From Erythrocercus mccallii (Eukaryota > Chordata > Aves > Passeriformes > Dicruridae): a stretch of DNA of 64,000 nucleotides. The notes beneath the pieces were generated by a model. It was not told the DNA's origin. It worked only from the letters and a program-made list of their open reading frames with translations, and ran no database searches. The stretch covers positions 186,001 through 250,000 of the forward strand of contig VZRG01000290.1 of NCBI GenBank assembly GCA_013397435.1, given 5' to 3'. The translations under genes were made by a program, and so were the position numbers. Shown in pieces: positions 11,206 to 24,799 of the stretch (the stretch's first letter is position 1; each line of letters opens with the position of its first letter).

Positions 11206-14200
11206 TGTGTTAGTGAGGGGAAAACTCAGTGCAAATACAAAAATGAACTACCTAATAAGTGCAATACAACACACTACCTGAGGTGAACTTTTAGTTCTAT
11301 TATCACACACAGAGATCAGTATTATGACTGCTGAATTTTAGATACTTTTTAAGATAACTTAGAAGTCATAGACATGAAACACGCAGTACTGAATTTTTTA
11401 ACTAATAAACAATAATAACTGATTAAAAAACCTGTTCAGATAAAATACACTATTTTTTGCATTCATGGCAAAAAATGACCCATATTTTATTCATGTACCA
11501 GCTTTCAAAGTGAAATTTTAGAACCTTTGGAAATTTTGGAACAAAACATTACACATCTTTCAACTATCAGCCTGAATTCAAGATCAGCAAATCAGTAAAT
11601 TACTTTTATTTATTTATTTTATTTAATTAGCATTCCTTTTGAAAGAATTATTTTTTAAAGGCGAAGTTAATGTTCTCTTGGACCAAAGTAAATAACTGCC
11701 TCTATCTTTATGAAAGTTATAACTATCTATAATTATATTGATTACAATCTGTAATAATCTTTAGGGAGGTTAAGATTAAGGTTATGAGAAAAGCTACAAA
11801 ACTGGGTCAAACTGTCAAATTTTTGAAAGAAAATTTGATAATACATTCCTGTGATGGCTTATGTCTTCTATATTAACAGCCTTTTTAAAATTTAGTCCAG
11901 GTTTGCCTATAATCTCAGGCTGATATATAATGAATGCAAAGTAATTGCAAACCTGCAGAGAAAAAAGCCCACCAAAACCGGGTCAGAGTGAACTACATTT
12001 TTACACCTTTAGCCATAGCAAATAGGTACCTACTTCAGGAGTGCTTTCACTTAACCCAACAGACTTCATACCAGTAATACATGCCTATCTACTATTGGTG
12101 TATGTCTTGTGCAAAGTGCTTCTTAGGCAAAGTGACAGCAGATGCTATCTGCTTTGCAGAGGTGAAAACAAACTGCACAAGAGGATCATGTCCTTAAAAG
12201 ACATGTGCGAATCAAAATGTCCAGAGCAGTGAGCTGCAACTCATGCTGGAGGAATTGCTTTTACTTCTGTGAATTTTGACTCATTTTTAACAAAGAATCA
12301 GCAAGACCAAATAAAGTATATCTAAATATACTTTGAAAACTATTCAGTTTAAACATTTTTTGTTACAAATTTTAAAAACCAGTCTTGTGTACATCAGATG
12401 ATACTTCTGTTTGTACTTAAGAATACATTTCTATTTGTATTCTCTCTTCATTGTTTTGTAAGTAACTTGATGAAGCCTATTGACTGGTAAATATTCCAAA
12501 ATCTAGGGAAAGCAGATAACTAAAGTCACCAGTTAAATCAACTAAAACATTAATTCAAATATAGGGCTACTTGTTAGAAGATTTCTCTCAAACTTCTAGA
12601 AAGAAAACTTTTAAAAATTACTGTAAGTAGAACTTGGTGATACTTCTATCTACTTAATGTGTAAGTTTCATGTGGCATAAATTTTTTAATACCTTTTTCC
12701 TCTATTTTTTACTTTATATGATTTATTAATAATATACTGCAAATTTTACAAAACTAAATGCATCAAAGAGAAGGAACAGAGGAGTCTGGCACAACATCTC
12801 CAGGGAATCTGGAATTAAACTCTGGTGGGGCATTTCAAGACTCCCACATTCCCCTCTAGGAAGAAGATTTCTAAAGCAGTAGATTCAAACACACTATATT
12901 TTAAAACATGTTACATGTATTCATTTTAACAGAATTTCTTTTATTTCCAACCCTGTCAAGCCTATCAAACAACAACTCTAAACAGCTGCGTTGTGCCAAC
13001 ACTCTTAAAAGGAAATCCCATTTATTGTCCAATGTAAACAACTTTATAAACATTATTTTTCCTCACATTCATCTTCTAAAATGCAATACCACCGTAAGAG
13101 ACAATTGCACGTCATGATTAAGAGTATTATTCATGATTCCCTGAGAAATGTTTCAGATTGTTAACAAACAAAAATGAATGATGTTATGGAGAAGATATAT
13201 AGCATTTTAATTCTTCATTCCAAAGCAATGAAATAACTGAAGCTCTGTAAGGAGCATAGACAGGTTTTTCAGCAGTAATGTATATTTAAGTCAGTGTAGT
13301 TAACTAATGTTAACACTTCAAGGTCAAAGTTCTTTTGAGTAGGGACAGATCTTGCAAAACATAAACATATGAATAAACATAAAAATTTGAATTGGAAACT
13401 TAAGAATAAATTTCTAAATCAGGGTACAGAAAATACATATACACTTACAATAAATAATGAGAAGTTTTGTGTTGGTACTTTGAGTATTTTGGCACCACAT
13501 CTAATTTTCTTATTTAATGATCCAAAAATATTTTATTCATTCTATTTCAAGAATATCTGTAGTTTTACCATGTTGAAGGATATTTTTATGAATTTCATTA
13601 AACCAGAAGCTTTAGAAGTTCCCTCAAAATGTCACACGAAGGTTAGGAATGCCTAAGTGGTGTATCTCCTACCAACTAACAGGTATTTTATCAGCAGAGA
13701 TAAGTACTACCTTTCACATTACATCTTGGCATTCATTTCTCTGACCTTTTCATCAAATGTAGTATAAAAAAAATTACTTCTCTGGTCAATGAAGATGAAC
13801 AATTTAGGTGTAAATCTGAAAGTGAAACAGCCTTTGAGAGAGGCCTCTCTCTCTCCAGTGCCTATAGAAGGAGACCGGCTGCCACACTTTTAAAATTCTG
13901 TAATTATGTCAGAGGAAGTCCCATCCTTCATATGACAATATGATATATGACCAGTGATACATTCCAAACAGTTAAGCAAATAACTTCAAATCTCTACATC
14001 CAAAATAGCATCTGGTATTCAACAAAAAAATAAGAAACTTTTCCAATAAACACTGCATGTTATTAGGAAAACAACAATAAAAATATGCGTACAAGATTGC
14101 TATACAGTAAAGTTCAGTGGTTCCTGAGCTGAGTGTGTATTTCAGTGATGCTCAACTTTGCATTTGTCATTAGCTGTTCATTAATGCAACACTATAAGGC

Positions 14201-14339
14201 AAGGAGAGAACTGTAGAGTAACAAGGTTTGGGAACACCCACCATAGCTCATAACACTAGAAAGTTTAGATAAAAAGACATTTTTTCCAGAAATAGAAAGA
14301 ATCATTTTTAGTATACAGGAACAACAAGGAGATAATAGC
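11206..14339. other. AT-rich noncoding DNA, no gene seen
   Basis: About 3.1 kb without recognisable repeat families. The 95-codon plus-strand frame at 13369-13656 is Lys/Asn/Phe-rich, as expected for chance translation of AT-rich DNA. A small GA/CT palindrome (gagagaggcctctctc) lies near 13836. Confidence 0.6.
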
Positions 14340-15245
14340 AACATGGTTTGTCAAGAGTAAATTATATCCTTTTATAACAAGGCAACAAAATTTTTTAGGT
14401 AGAGAAGGAACAGTAGTCACATATTTTGAATTTTGGACCTACTCTGTGTTAAGCCTTGTAAGGAAATGAGTGAAATACAGAAAAGTTGCTAATTTCTCTC
14501 TAGAAAGGATGTATTGACTGATGCTACTCAAGGTTCTGTCTTAGGTCTTATTTTACTGGCTTAATCTCTGATTTGCTTTCTGTTGTACTAAATTTCTAGA
14601 TGAAGCCAGAAAAGGAAGGATGGTAGCAATGCCGGAAGATAGGATTGCAATCAAGGAGATCTTGACAGATATAAGAAAAAGACTGGAAATGAAGATTAAT
14701 AGATGATTCAGTCAAAATAGATGCAAAATTCTTCCCTTTTGTTCACTGTAAATGCAGATGGACATCTGCTATAGAACATGTCAATAAATGAGAATTTGAT
14801 GTCACTGGTATTAATTAGCCTAAAGAAAAAACCCTTGAAGTGAAATGGAGCTGCTGAAGGGTTTAGAAAACATATCCCATGAGCAATGGCTGATGTTGTT
14901 TACTCTGGTGGATATTCAGAGGGGACATCATACAACTATCTGAAAGAAGATGTGGGGGGATTGATCTCTTCTGCCATACCTCCAGTGAAAGAACAAGAAG
15001 AAATGGCCTTAAATTGTGCCTGGAGAAGTTCAAATTAGATATTAGGAAATAAAAATAACTGGAAGAGTAGTTACGCATTGGAATAGTTTGCCCAGAGAGA
15101 TGATGGAGTCACCTTCTCTGTAAGAGTTCAAGAAGCATCTCAATGTTCCATTTGGGGACATCATTTAGAACTGATTATGGGTTACATTTGGAGTAGATGA
15201 TCTTGAAAGTCTCTTCCACCCTTGATGATTGTGTGAGTCTGTGAA
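14340..15245 (+). mobile_element. CR1 LINE fragment with 3' terminus
   Basis: Begins with ACATGGTTTGTCAAGAGTAA, the CR1 segment encoding the HGFVKSK-like motif. A reverse transcriptase word follows: codons 14526-14555 read T-Q-G-S-V-L-G-L-I-L, matching P-Q-G-S-V-L-G-P-I-L of CR1. The C-terminal and 3' untranslated parts run to CTCTTCCACCCTTGATGATTGTGTGAGTCTGTGA near 15245, a decayed CR1 terminal repeat. Parts of the consensus between these blocks are missing, so internal deletions are likely. No frame is intact. Confidence 0.85.
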
Positions 15246-15454
15246 ACATGGGAAAACTTTTTGGATATTCACAAAGGCCTGGGGATTGCACAGGTCTTGT
15301 GGTTACCTGCTGCCAGTTCCAGTTCTCACTGGCTGCCACACTCGTGAGTCTAACACTGCTATGGGGGCCACATCGCTGGAACTTCCAAAGGGTTCTTAGG
15401 CACAAAATTTCAAGGGAGAAGTCTGCTGACAAAAATTATCTCCTTAGTGATTAA
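15246..15454. other. Spacer between two CR1 3' ends
   Basis: About 210 bp of more balanced composition between two CR1 termini of the same orientation. It may be the body of the second, heavily diverged CR1 insertion, or unique sequence. I cannot decide by eye. Confidence 0.4.
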
Positions 15455-15552
15455 GTGGTAAGTGTCCCTGCCCATGGCAGAGGTATTGGAGCTAGGTGAA
15501 CTTTAAGGTCCCTTCCAACACAAACTATTCCATGATTTTGTGATTCTGTGAT
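15455..15552 (+). mobile_element. CR1 3' end, second copy
   Basis: Contains GTGTCCCTGCCCATGGCAG, then GGTCCCTTCCAACACAAACTATTCC and ends ATGATTTTGTGATTCTGTGAT, the standard CR1 3' untranslated end with its terminal 8-base repeat. The text differs from the CR1 end at 15200-15245, so this is a separate insertion of another subfamily in the same orientation. Confidence 0.9.
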
Positions 15553-15616
15553 CCTGGTTATTGCATATGTTTACTGATGATATTACAAATAAGTATAGAT
15601 CAACTACAGAGCAACT

Positions 15617-15664
15617 CAAAGGAGAAGAAAGAGAAGGAGGAGGAGAAAAAGAGGAAGAAAAACA
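15617..15664. repeat. Purine-rich (GA/GGA) tract
   Basis: About 48 bases of A and G only in plus-strand orientation (AAAGGAGAAGAAAGAGAAGG and on). Low complexity, the type of sequence able to form triplex DNA. Confidence 0.8.
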
Positions 15665-18600
15665 ACAAGAACACAAAAGAATTTCCAATTCTAAGGACAG
15701 TGATTCCTGGGAATTTCATGGGACCTAGCTCGTCAGGAAGGAGCAAACAAGACCTTCTTTCAAATTTTTTTTTTTTCTAAGCTTATGGGATAACATGATT
15801 CCTTACTTTGGAAGTCAAACTTTATGAGTCATTTTTCTTACTTGTTGCTTATGATGAAAATGGAGTTGTGCATCTTGCCCAAATATAACTTAACTGGTGA
15901 AGAAAAGTCTTCAAATTTTAAACCGTGCTAATGAGGCGATCTATCTGTTTGTTTAAAGCTGGATTGTCAAACCCAGGGAGGATACACATTTTGTGGCATC
16001 TTGTATTGCTATTACCATAACGTCATGTTTTCCTTCCACTATATTGGAATATGTGATAACCTAGAGTACTTCCTTTTAAAGGTTATTTTGGAGGAAAGGA
16101 GACCCCTTTTGGGTCTATTTGAGAAAAGACCACTACTAAAAATTGAACATAAACAGAGTATTAAATGGAATAGCCAGGAAATCTTCTTCCTTTTTTGGGC
16201 TTAATCCTACCCATATTTATGCTGGCAATGAGGACTTTGATGGTAGAAAAAGTAGACCCATTGTTTGTTATTTCTGAAGATAATTTAATGAGTGCATTGT
16301 ACTATTGAAAGCAGTTGATGCTGTGGCAGTACCACCAAAAAATATGGAAAATCAAATCCATAGTCTCACTCCTGGCAAGACTGGCTTTTACAAGCTCATG
16401 CAGTACTTCTATGGGTTTAAAAGGAATCATACAAACAGACCTAAGATTAGATTTTTTTGCAAATTAAGAAGAAATTTCTTCTCTTTTAGTAAAAAATCTC
16501 TTTATTGCAATTTTTTTCATGCATTCCCTGAAAATAAGCACGATAACTCCAGAGTTTTATACCAATATGACATGTTTCATAAAAAGATTAATAGTTTTGC
16601 TATCCAGTGGTCTGCTGAGAAATTACTGCTCTCTTGTACAAGTATGAATATGTTACTGCAGATTTTAGTTCTGTTATGTAGTTGTATCAAGTACTACCAA
16701 AACTTTCTTAAATATGGTACTGCATTTGAGTAAATAATTAGAATATAAAAAACTCATAGAATACTTTATTTTATATTCTTTCTAGTACATTTCCCTAATT
16801 TCACAGAATCTGCATTGTACTGACTAACTAAATGTGATCAACTAAACAGAATAAAATATCAGATTAAAATATTCTTTGTGACTGAAGTGGCAAAGACAGC
16901 TAATTGTTGTGTTACAATAAGCATCCAGAAAGCTCATATGGCCATCTAGTTTGCAACCAAGCAACTAAGTACCTAAGACAGACAGTACCTTAGTACAGGC
17001 AGATACTACAAGGAATCAAACTCTCTTGTGATTTCATTTACTCACTTTGCAAATCTACATGTTTACATAAATCTGATAAGGATAAGAAACTTAGCACTTA
17101 TCAAGAGTTTATTTTGCTATTGCATTTATGTTACTGTACCTTATTGATCATTAATATTAATCTCTAGAAGCTATTCATTTCCAGTTAGAATGAAAGCCAT
17201 AAACCATAATACTGTTTCCTGCTGAATAAATATTGACAAATTATGAATATGTAGGTATGTATATGGCCTTCTACTAAAGGGAAGAAAACTTCTCCATTAA
17301 TTGTAAGCAGTATAAATACTTTTTGCTATATTATGTTACTGAGAATTTAAAGACTTGTTCTTTGTAATCTAATAACTGTTTGAAAACAAAATTGAATGTT
17401 AGTTTTATTTTGTCACTTCTTTGCTTTACATCAAAAGTTTAAAACAACTAGGTCAAAGACTGTCTCTGCAGGATGTATTTATTATGTTGCTTTTTTTATA
17501 CTTTTATCTCTTTTTGCATCACTAAGAAAAAATACTCAAAAACTTAAAAAAATATAGAAGAATATGTAAATTTTAAAGCAGGTTATTTATTGGTGATGTA
17601 ACAGTAGAAAAGTTCCATGCACAGCAAATTTTGAGACAAAAAAAGCCTGAAAGAGAATCAAGTCTTAGGTATAAGTAGATCTCAAAATCTACAGCAGTGT
17701 TGAAAGTGGAATGCAAAATGTTATCTTGAAAGTTGATTTTGCATGTTTAATTGTACACATACTTAGTACTCCTAGCAAAGTCTGCTTGGACTTCTTGAAG
17801 CAAGAACATAAAACTTTACAATAGTAGGGCTCAAAAATCAATATATGTACCTAATCATTTTATATTAAGAAAATACTGACATAAAAATATAAAGTACTTT
17901 GATTTTCAAAATCTGAGGCATCTATTTTCTTGACTAAAAATGACTACTTATAGTGTCATGTGTTTCCAGTAGAAGAAAGCCATCTCCTTGATCACTACAT
18001 AGCTGATAGAGAACACATTTTAAAGCTTCTTTCTGGTTAATTTTGGCCATTATTATAGAAAGTAGGAGGAAACAACATGGCTGCTGTCTTTGTGAAAATA
18101 GTGACAGCTTTAATATTTTACAAAAACAGAAGTCATAGAGTAATGCTTTACTTTGTCTATGAAAAGCTCAGCAAACTGCTTCTTTTCTGAGGAAACTAAA
18201 TATGAGGAAATACCAGAAAACCTAATGATAATCATTAAAAATCGCCCTTTCACCTTTAAAATAAAACTGTGAATATTCCTTAGAAAAGTAATTATTTAGT
18301 GTTTTTTAAAATATTTTTGTTTAAATCAACAAAGAAGAAATTATATTTATATGTTAAAATAGTTTATGGTAATGGCCTAAAATTGCCACAGATTTTTGCA
18401 ATTGTTTAAGCATATAAAATTCTGTATATGCTGAATGGTGAATGATCTTCAGAGGTGTGTGTGTGGGTTGTGTATCTCTAGGGATTAAACACCTCTTATT
18501 ACTGAGTTCAACCTCTGAAATGCTGTGTACTTCTAAAAGAAAATTAAAGAAAACTATCAGCAATGCTATAGCTGAATGTGAAAACTCTCTGTACCAAGGT

Positions 18601-19377
18601 CAAGTCTCTTTCTAATCAGATATTAACATATTCATTCATACTCTCTTGAAATCCTTTGTCCCTCAGGGACTGCAGGATAGGCTCAGTGACCCTTAATTAT
18701 GGTCACGGAGAAACAAAGTCTTAATGAGATAATGCCTTTTGGCTCACATAAAGAGCAAAAACAGAAGCAAAAAATCCCCAAATCCACAACAAAATGACAA
18801 AAAAGAGAAAACATAAACAAACAAAACCCCCTCAAAACAAACAAATAAACAAAAATGCCCCCAGGCCTCTCCAAATGCAATTAATTTTAACTCAACATTT
18901 AAAATATTTGTGAATATATATATATGAGTCTAATACAGAAGTTATGCCTCCCAAGCTCTGTTTTATTCTGATTTTGGTTTCTGAAGAAAAATGATATGAC
19001 TTAGGACAGCATGGAAAAAGATATACTATGGTGACCCCAAACAAGTGATGGGAAGTAAGACAAGAAGCGTACTCGGGTCCTAAATTTCTGCTACATTCTA
19101 GAAGAATTTGAGAGATGATTGGATAGACTATGAACTAACAAGGAATAGAGTAATTTATAGCATTAAATATTATCCTCAATGTAAGAGAAAAAGGGATGAA
19201 AAAATATAACACACATGGTACAATTGCTATGAAAACTAATTTTTTGAGTTTCTGGCTTAACAAATTGTTCCTATTCAAAAGTGTTCAGGAGGTTTGCATT
19301 ACAATGCAAGACATCACAGTCTGTCTATGAGTGATCATTTGTCATATTTCCAGAGTATTTGGCATTGTCAATTGATT
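15665..19377. other. AT-rich noncoding DNA, one long chance frame
   Basis: No repeat family recognised. The longest open frame is 142 codons at 16305-16733 (+). Its product is rich in Phe, Asn, Lys and Tyr, and I recognise no domain in it. With this base composition about one such frame is expected in 64 kb. A-rich low-complexity sequence (AAACAAACAAAA-like) occupies about 18755-18856. Confidence 0.6.
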
Positions 19378-19380
19378 GTA

Positions 19381-20335
19381 GAATCACAGAATTATATAAC
19401 CCTAGAAGGGTTAAAGTTGGAAAGGATCTTAAAGGTCATCTGCTTCCAATATGCTTTCATGGACAGGAATATCTTCCACAAGACCACTTCCTCAGACTCC
19501 CATCCAGCCTGGTCTTGAACTCCCAGGAATGAGACACGAATAACTTCTCTGGACATCCTGTTGCAGTTCCTCACCACCTTCACAGTAAAGCATTTTTTTC
19601 CTAATATCTAATCTAAACCTATCCTCTTTCAGTTTAAAGATATTCCCCCTTGTCCTGTACGTGCTCTTGTAAATAGCCCCTCTCGTACTTTCTTGTAGGC
19701 TCCCTTCAGGTACTGAAAGGCTGCAACTAGATCACCACAAAGCCTTCTCTTTTCCAGGCTCAGTAAATCCAATTACCTTAGCTTACATCATTGAGGAAGG
19801 GTTGTTCCATCTCTCTTAATCATCTTGGTGACCTCCTCTGGACTTGCTCCAAATGATTGATGTCCTTTCTTGGGGACCCCAGAGCTGGATGCAGAGCACC
19901 AGGTAGGGTCTCACAAGAGTGGAGCAGTGGGGCAGAATCCCCTCCCTCATCATGATGGCCAGGCTGCTTTGGATACATTTGGCTTTCTGGGATTCAAGTA
20001 CGCATTTCTGGGTCATGTCCAGCCTCACATCCACCAGCACCCCCAAGTCCTTCTCAGCAGGGCTGCCCTTGATCTGTCCATCCCCCAGGCTGTGTTGATA
20101 ACCGCAGTTGTTCTGACTCTGGTGCAGCAACTTGCACTTGGTCTTTTCAAACCTCATGATGTTCCCATGGACCCACTTCTCAAGCTTGTCCTGGATGACA
20201 TCCCATCCCTCAGTTGTGTCAACCACATGAGTTGGGTTTGTGTCATCTACAAAGTTATTGAGGGTGCATTTCATCCCTTTGTCTATGCCGCTAATTCAGA
20301 TGAAAGGACAGAATTTAGTTTGGGCCAGTACCTGT
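19381..20335 (-). mobile_element. CR1 LINE, 5'-truncated, with 3' terminus
   Basis: The 3' end is at 19381 (GAATCACAGAATTATATAACC, then AAAGTTGGAAAGGATCTTAAAGGTCATC, a standard antisense CR1 terminus). The body continues through the C-terminal and palm regions of ORF2 to about 20335, where it stops at the equivalent of the FxxDLD segment. It keeps a long open stretch of reverse transcriptase (see 19816-20274). It is the best preserved CR1 here apart from 55747-57075. No target-site duplication is visible, which is typical of CR1. Confidence 0.93.
19816..20274 (-). pseudogene. CR1 ORF2 reverse transcriptase fragment (palm onward)
   Basis: A 152-codon uninterrupted minus-strand frame. It opens with CTLNNFVDDTNPTHVVDTTE, matching the CR1 catalytic region CTLSKFADDTKLGGVVDTPE, so the catalytic aspartate pair is kept and the preceding Ala is Val. 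It continues with KCKLLHQSQNN, PAEKDLGVLVDVRLDMTQKC and REGILPHCSTLVRPYLVLCIQLWGPQ, all matching the CR1 thumb and C-terminal region. It lacks the endonuclease and the first half of reverse transcriptase, because the element is 5'-truncated. No promoter or start context is recognised. It is a fossil, not a working gene. Confidence 0.9.
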
Positions 20336-23300
20336 ATATTAACTCTATTACAGTCTAATTGCAATGGTAGTAGCATTTTCAAATCTACGGTGCAGAAAGG
20401 CAATATGTTGATAAAGGTGTATTTTATATCTTTTTTAATATGTTTGTATAAACAGGCACACAAAATATAAGGACACAAAGACACTTGTGTATAAGGACTT
20501 TTTTGATTTTAACAGGGTATTCACTGGTCATTTAAAACTTTATCAAATTTGAGGGTTAGTAAATTACTACAAGTGGCTATAAAATTATATTAGTTGAGTA
20601 AAAATTCCATGGATTCTTTTCCAGAATTTTTTACACTGAATTTTAATGTCCATACAAGTACAGCTTGAAATATATATTATGCCCGTTATCATCATTTAGA
20701 GTATTCTAATATAATGAAAACCTGAAAAAAAAGGCATCTGTTTAAACACGCAGCTGCTGTTGACAAATGGTTACTGGGAGGATAAGATATTGCAGACAAC
20801 GCAACAAGAGTCTTGGTTCTTTCTGAAGGCTTCAGTTCCAACTATTGTTAAAGTTTGAGTAAGCAGTTTTAACTTCTCTTGACTGTAAGCAGTTGTTTCT
20901 CATGGGACAACATGTTGCCAGAAGCCTTTAAGTGAGGCCATTGATTGATCAAGGTAGGCCTTCTTATGATTAGCAAACGGGAAAAATAAAATTATCAGAA
21001 AGAAAGCACAGTTGTAAGAATTTGAGTCAATGTTTTAATGAGTATATTAGAAAATAAATGGAATTTGAGGAATAAAGCAATTCAATAATTTATCAAGATT
21101 TTTCTTGTCAGTGACAATTTTACTTTTGCCAGGATATATGTTCAAGCTATTGTGATGGTTTCAGCCATCTTGGATGAGCAATTCTCGGTCTTTCAGTTTC
21201 AAGAATGGGAATTAAACTCCTTGATCCTGCACAATGCTTCAAGTGAGTCATGGTGTAAGTACACATTGGGGTACACTTTTTTAATGTGTATATATTTGCT
21301 TATACACACAGGTCACAATGAAGAACTTGGCTAAATAACTATATAAGGAGAAAATAAAACCAAAAAACTCCTGAAAGAGACAGTTTCATGCCAGATATAT
21401 TGTTTTTTAAATTTTAAAAACACGACTCTACAGATCATTCAAGAACTATTTCTTTTCAGTTATTGTTAAATATGAAGTAAATCAATAATAAAAAGAGATA
21501 TAATCAACTAGACTGAATACATTCGAGTTCTTTTGCATTGGAGAAAATAGTACAGGAATAGAATTCTTTTACATGACATGGGCATTCATAACTTGCTGAA
21601 ATGTATATTTTCTTATAATGTACCTATACACTGGATCTGATAAGAATTGTCTTGAAGGACTGAAGAAGCTCTGGAATCTAAACTCTTTTAGAAATCTAGC
21701 CTGTCAAAAATTAACTTGATTGTGTATCTCACATTGAAGCAACACATACTTTTGAATTATTATTTTGTTTTGCTCTTACTCTAGTAAAGTTTTTCTAAAC
21801 TGTGATAGGAACTATGCTTATCTAACAAGCACTAGGGTTTGCTTCTACACAATATTTCTATCACTTCATAAATGTTTGTATAAATCAGCTCAGAGAGGAG
21901 TAAGCAAAATAGACATCTATAGCAAGTGAACTATACAACCTTCTTCTACAACTGATATTTTCATGTTCATATTCCGAGATTTAGCGCTGATGAGCAACAA
22001 ACCAAAATCTTCTTGTATAATAAAACTGAAAATGCATTTCATAAGAAAGTAGAAAAAACTATCAAGAATTTTGAATGTTATAGAGCTGGCTCATGAGTCT
22101 TGAATATCAATAAATTGTATTCCACAAAGCAATTCTGACTGATTTTCTAATTTTCAGAAGTTTATAGAATAATGCTTCAGCAGTTTTTCTGTTCTTCCTA
22201 ATTAAACAAGGAAAGAAAAACACTCCCAAGATTAAAATGCATACAGAGCTCAAGAGAAATTTAATTTAAAATAACGTTACAGGAGGGACATAAAAGTAGT
22301 TTACTGTCTTAGCTTACATAAGATTGTGTACAATGAAGAATATTACCAAGAGTAGGAAAAAAGAAAATTGCATCTACAAGACATGAGTGTGTACCACTGT
22401 GTTTCTCTCAGAAGCTAAGGGAGTGAATATGGTTGGGGAATGTGAGAAGGATGACAACAAACTCCCTTCTTAATTTTGGCTATTCTCACAATGACATCCA
22501 GAAAGTCTCTGTACAAATTGATCTTCATTCTTTCTCTTCTCATTTGCAAATATAAAATGATCTTTCCCTAAAAATTATCTTAGAAAAGACAATTTTGCAC
22601 TTCCTAAAGTATAAATTGGGTATACATGACAGGGGGATGTATCATGGCTGGTTTGGAATAAAAAGTAGCAGATCAGGTGGGCATCAGAAAAAGTTGGCTG
22701 AGAGGCAGATATGCCATTAAGGGTTAAATAAATGAATGAGTTGGGCTACCATGAAAATGTTTCTTTAAATTATCTTATTTCTTTTCAGAAAATAATGAAC
22801 ATGTAATACCAAATGATTTTCCAAACAGTATTTTTCTTTTTGTTGATTGCCAATTAAAAAGTTACTAGAGGAAAAATCTACAAAATATAGTCCACACGCT
22901 TTTGGTGATGACATGTCTTTCTAATATAATAGAGTTTTGTAAAAAAGACAGAGATAAAAACTAAAATACTGGTGAGGAATTTTTTTGTGTTTTTTTCTGG
23001 CACCATAGTGCATCACATCAGAACCTTTAACTACACAAAATATGCTCAAATTCCAACACAATTTTTCTCTCTCAGAAACATTTCCAGTTCAAAATGAAAT
23101 TTTAAATAGAAAGAGATAGGCAAAAAGAGTTAGCCTAATGTGTCACGAAGCCAGGGGTATAAAAGAGACTCACCTGGAACACTGGAGACCTTAGTTTGTC
23201 TTTCAGCTCTGTATGATTTTGAAGAGTAATTTTGAACCTTCATCTTTTATATTCAAGGTGACTGCCATTATTGGTAAAGTGGAAAGTTAGTCTTTTTCTC

Positions 23301-24793
23301 TGACCTACTGAATAGTCATCTATATAAACAAAGTCAAAAAGCCTCAGTAAGAATGAATAAAAGAGAGAGCAACTTTGGTTATTCATAAGTATTATACTCA
23401 TTACAGGAGCCAGAAATTCAAAATGAAATCTGACATTCACTCATTCTGCCAAAAGGGAATCACAAAAAGCATGCCAATTGCAAATAAACAAACAAGAATG
23501 GTAAGCATTGATAAAATTATGTTTTAAAGACTGTGAATGTATGTAAGAATGATTTGCTTAAGTAATATTTTGAGTAGATAGAATTTGTATTTTCCATCAA
23601 ATGTATTCTTCTGTAGTCCTTATCCCCTCCCATGCCTTTCCTGTTAATTTAAATGCTGCTTGTGCTGCTGCTGACACCTCATTCCAGCTGCAGGATCAGC
23701 TTTTCAGAGTGCCAGCATACATTTCCACGATGTATATTACAGCCAGCCATTAGTCTTATAACCTTTAGGTACAAAAAGAAAAATTACAGTCTTTGTGAAT
23801 CACACAAATAAAACTTCTTGTGCCTGTCAGGGCATAAATCCCTGATGTTTAACAAGCTGCTCTTGCATGTCTCTGTTTCTGTTTTGTATGTCTGAATCTA
23901 AATTACTTTTATTACTATTCAGATTGATTTAACCTTTCTTGAAGAGTTATCATATCCATTTTAAAGAGGAAATACTGTGATCCATACACAGCAGAGTTAT
24001 GATAAAAAACTACAAAAATGAAAAACTAGTGTCATAAGCAAAAGTTTCAATGTCTCTTTGCTTAATGTCAAAAGATTTAAAAAAACATACTCCACTTGGA
24101 TTTGTGTTTCTTAGTGAAATGTCTGCTAATTTTGGGTGATAATTTGAAGTAATGAAGAGGGGGAAACCACTTGATCAAAGAACTTTTAATTTATGCTTTC
24201 AAAGCATACTTATATATTGATGTTGTAACACGGAAACAAAAAAATATTCTTAATGTTTATCCATAGAAAATATATCAAAATGCATAAATTGAGTGTTAGA
24301 AAATCAGTACTTGATTATAAAATCTCCTGTATTATGACTCAGATGAATTTTTGCTCCTGTTGTGTCTTAGTTTCCAGCATTTAGAAGCACAATCTTGTTA
24401 TTATTGTCTTGCTACTATTTCTTTTACAATAAAATCAGTGGCTTTCCACTATCATGTCATAGTCATTGAGTAATACTTGTTGGCCCTAAAATTCTAATGG
24501 TTCTTATATGTTAAATTTGCATTTTGTTACATAATGTACCCATTAGTGCAGCTCTTCTTTAGGAATAAACCAGAAAAAAGTGCACAAGATAAAAGGAGAG
24601 GATACAGGACTATAAATTGTTCCAGGTTAGTTGTCAGTTTTTAAGTCAGAAAACTTGAAAGAAGAGACTTGTAGTCCTTTGCACTATGGCAAATTGGTTT
24701 TAAGTAGGACAGATGGGTTCTCAGTATTAGGGGGTCTGTCTAATGTGGCTTAACTGGCTATAGCAGGGATGTGATTCATCTAAGTTTCACATG
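20336..24793. other. AT-rich noncoding DNA, no gene seen
   Basis: About 4.5 kb with no recognisable repeat. Two patches have more balanced composition than the rest (about 20730-20960 and 23610-23775) and could be conserved noncoding elements, but this is only an impression from composition. No frame exceeds about 76 codons. Confidence 0.55.
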
Positions 24794-24799
24794 ACTTCC
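24794..24799. repeat. Target-site duplication, left copy (acttcc)
   Basis: The six bases acttcc immediately precede the TG of the LTR and are repeated exactly at 25358-25363 after its terminal CA. A 6-bp duplication is typical of ERVK/betaretrovirus-like and alpharetrovirus-like integrases. Confidence 0.9.
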
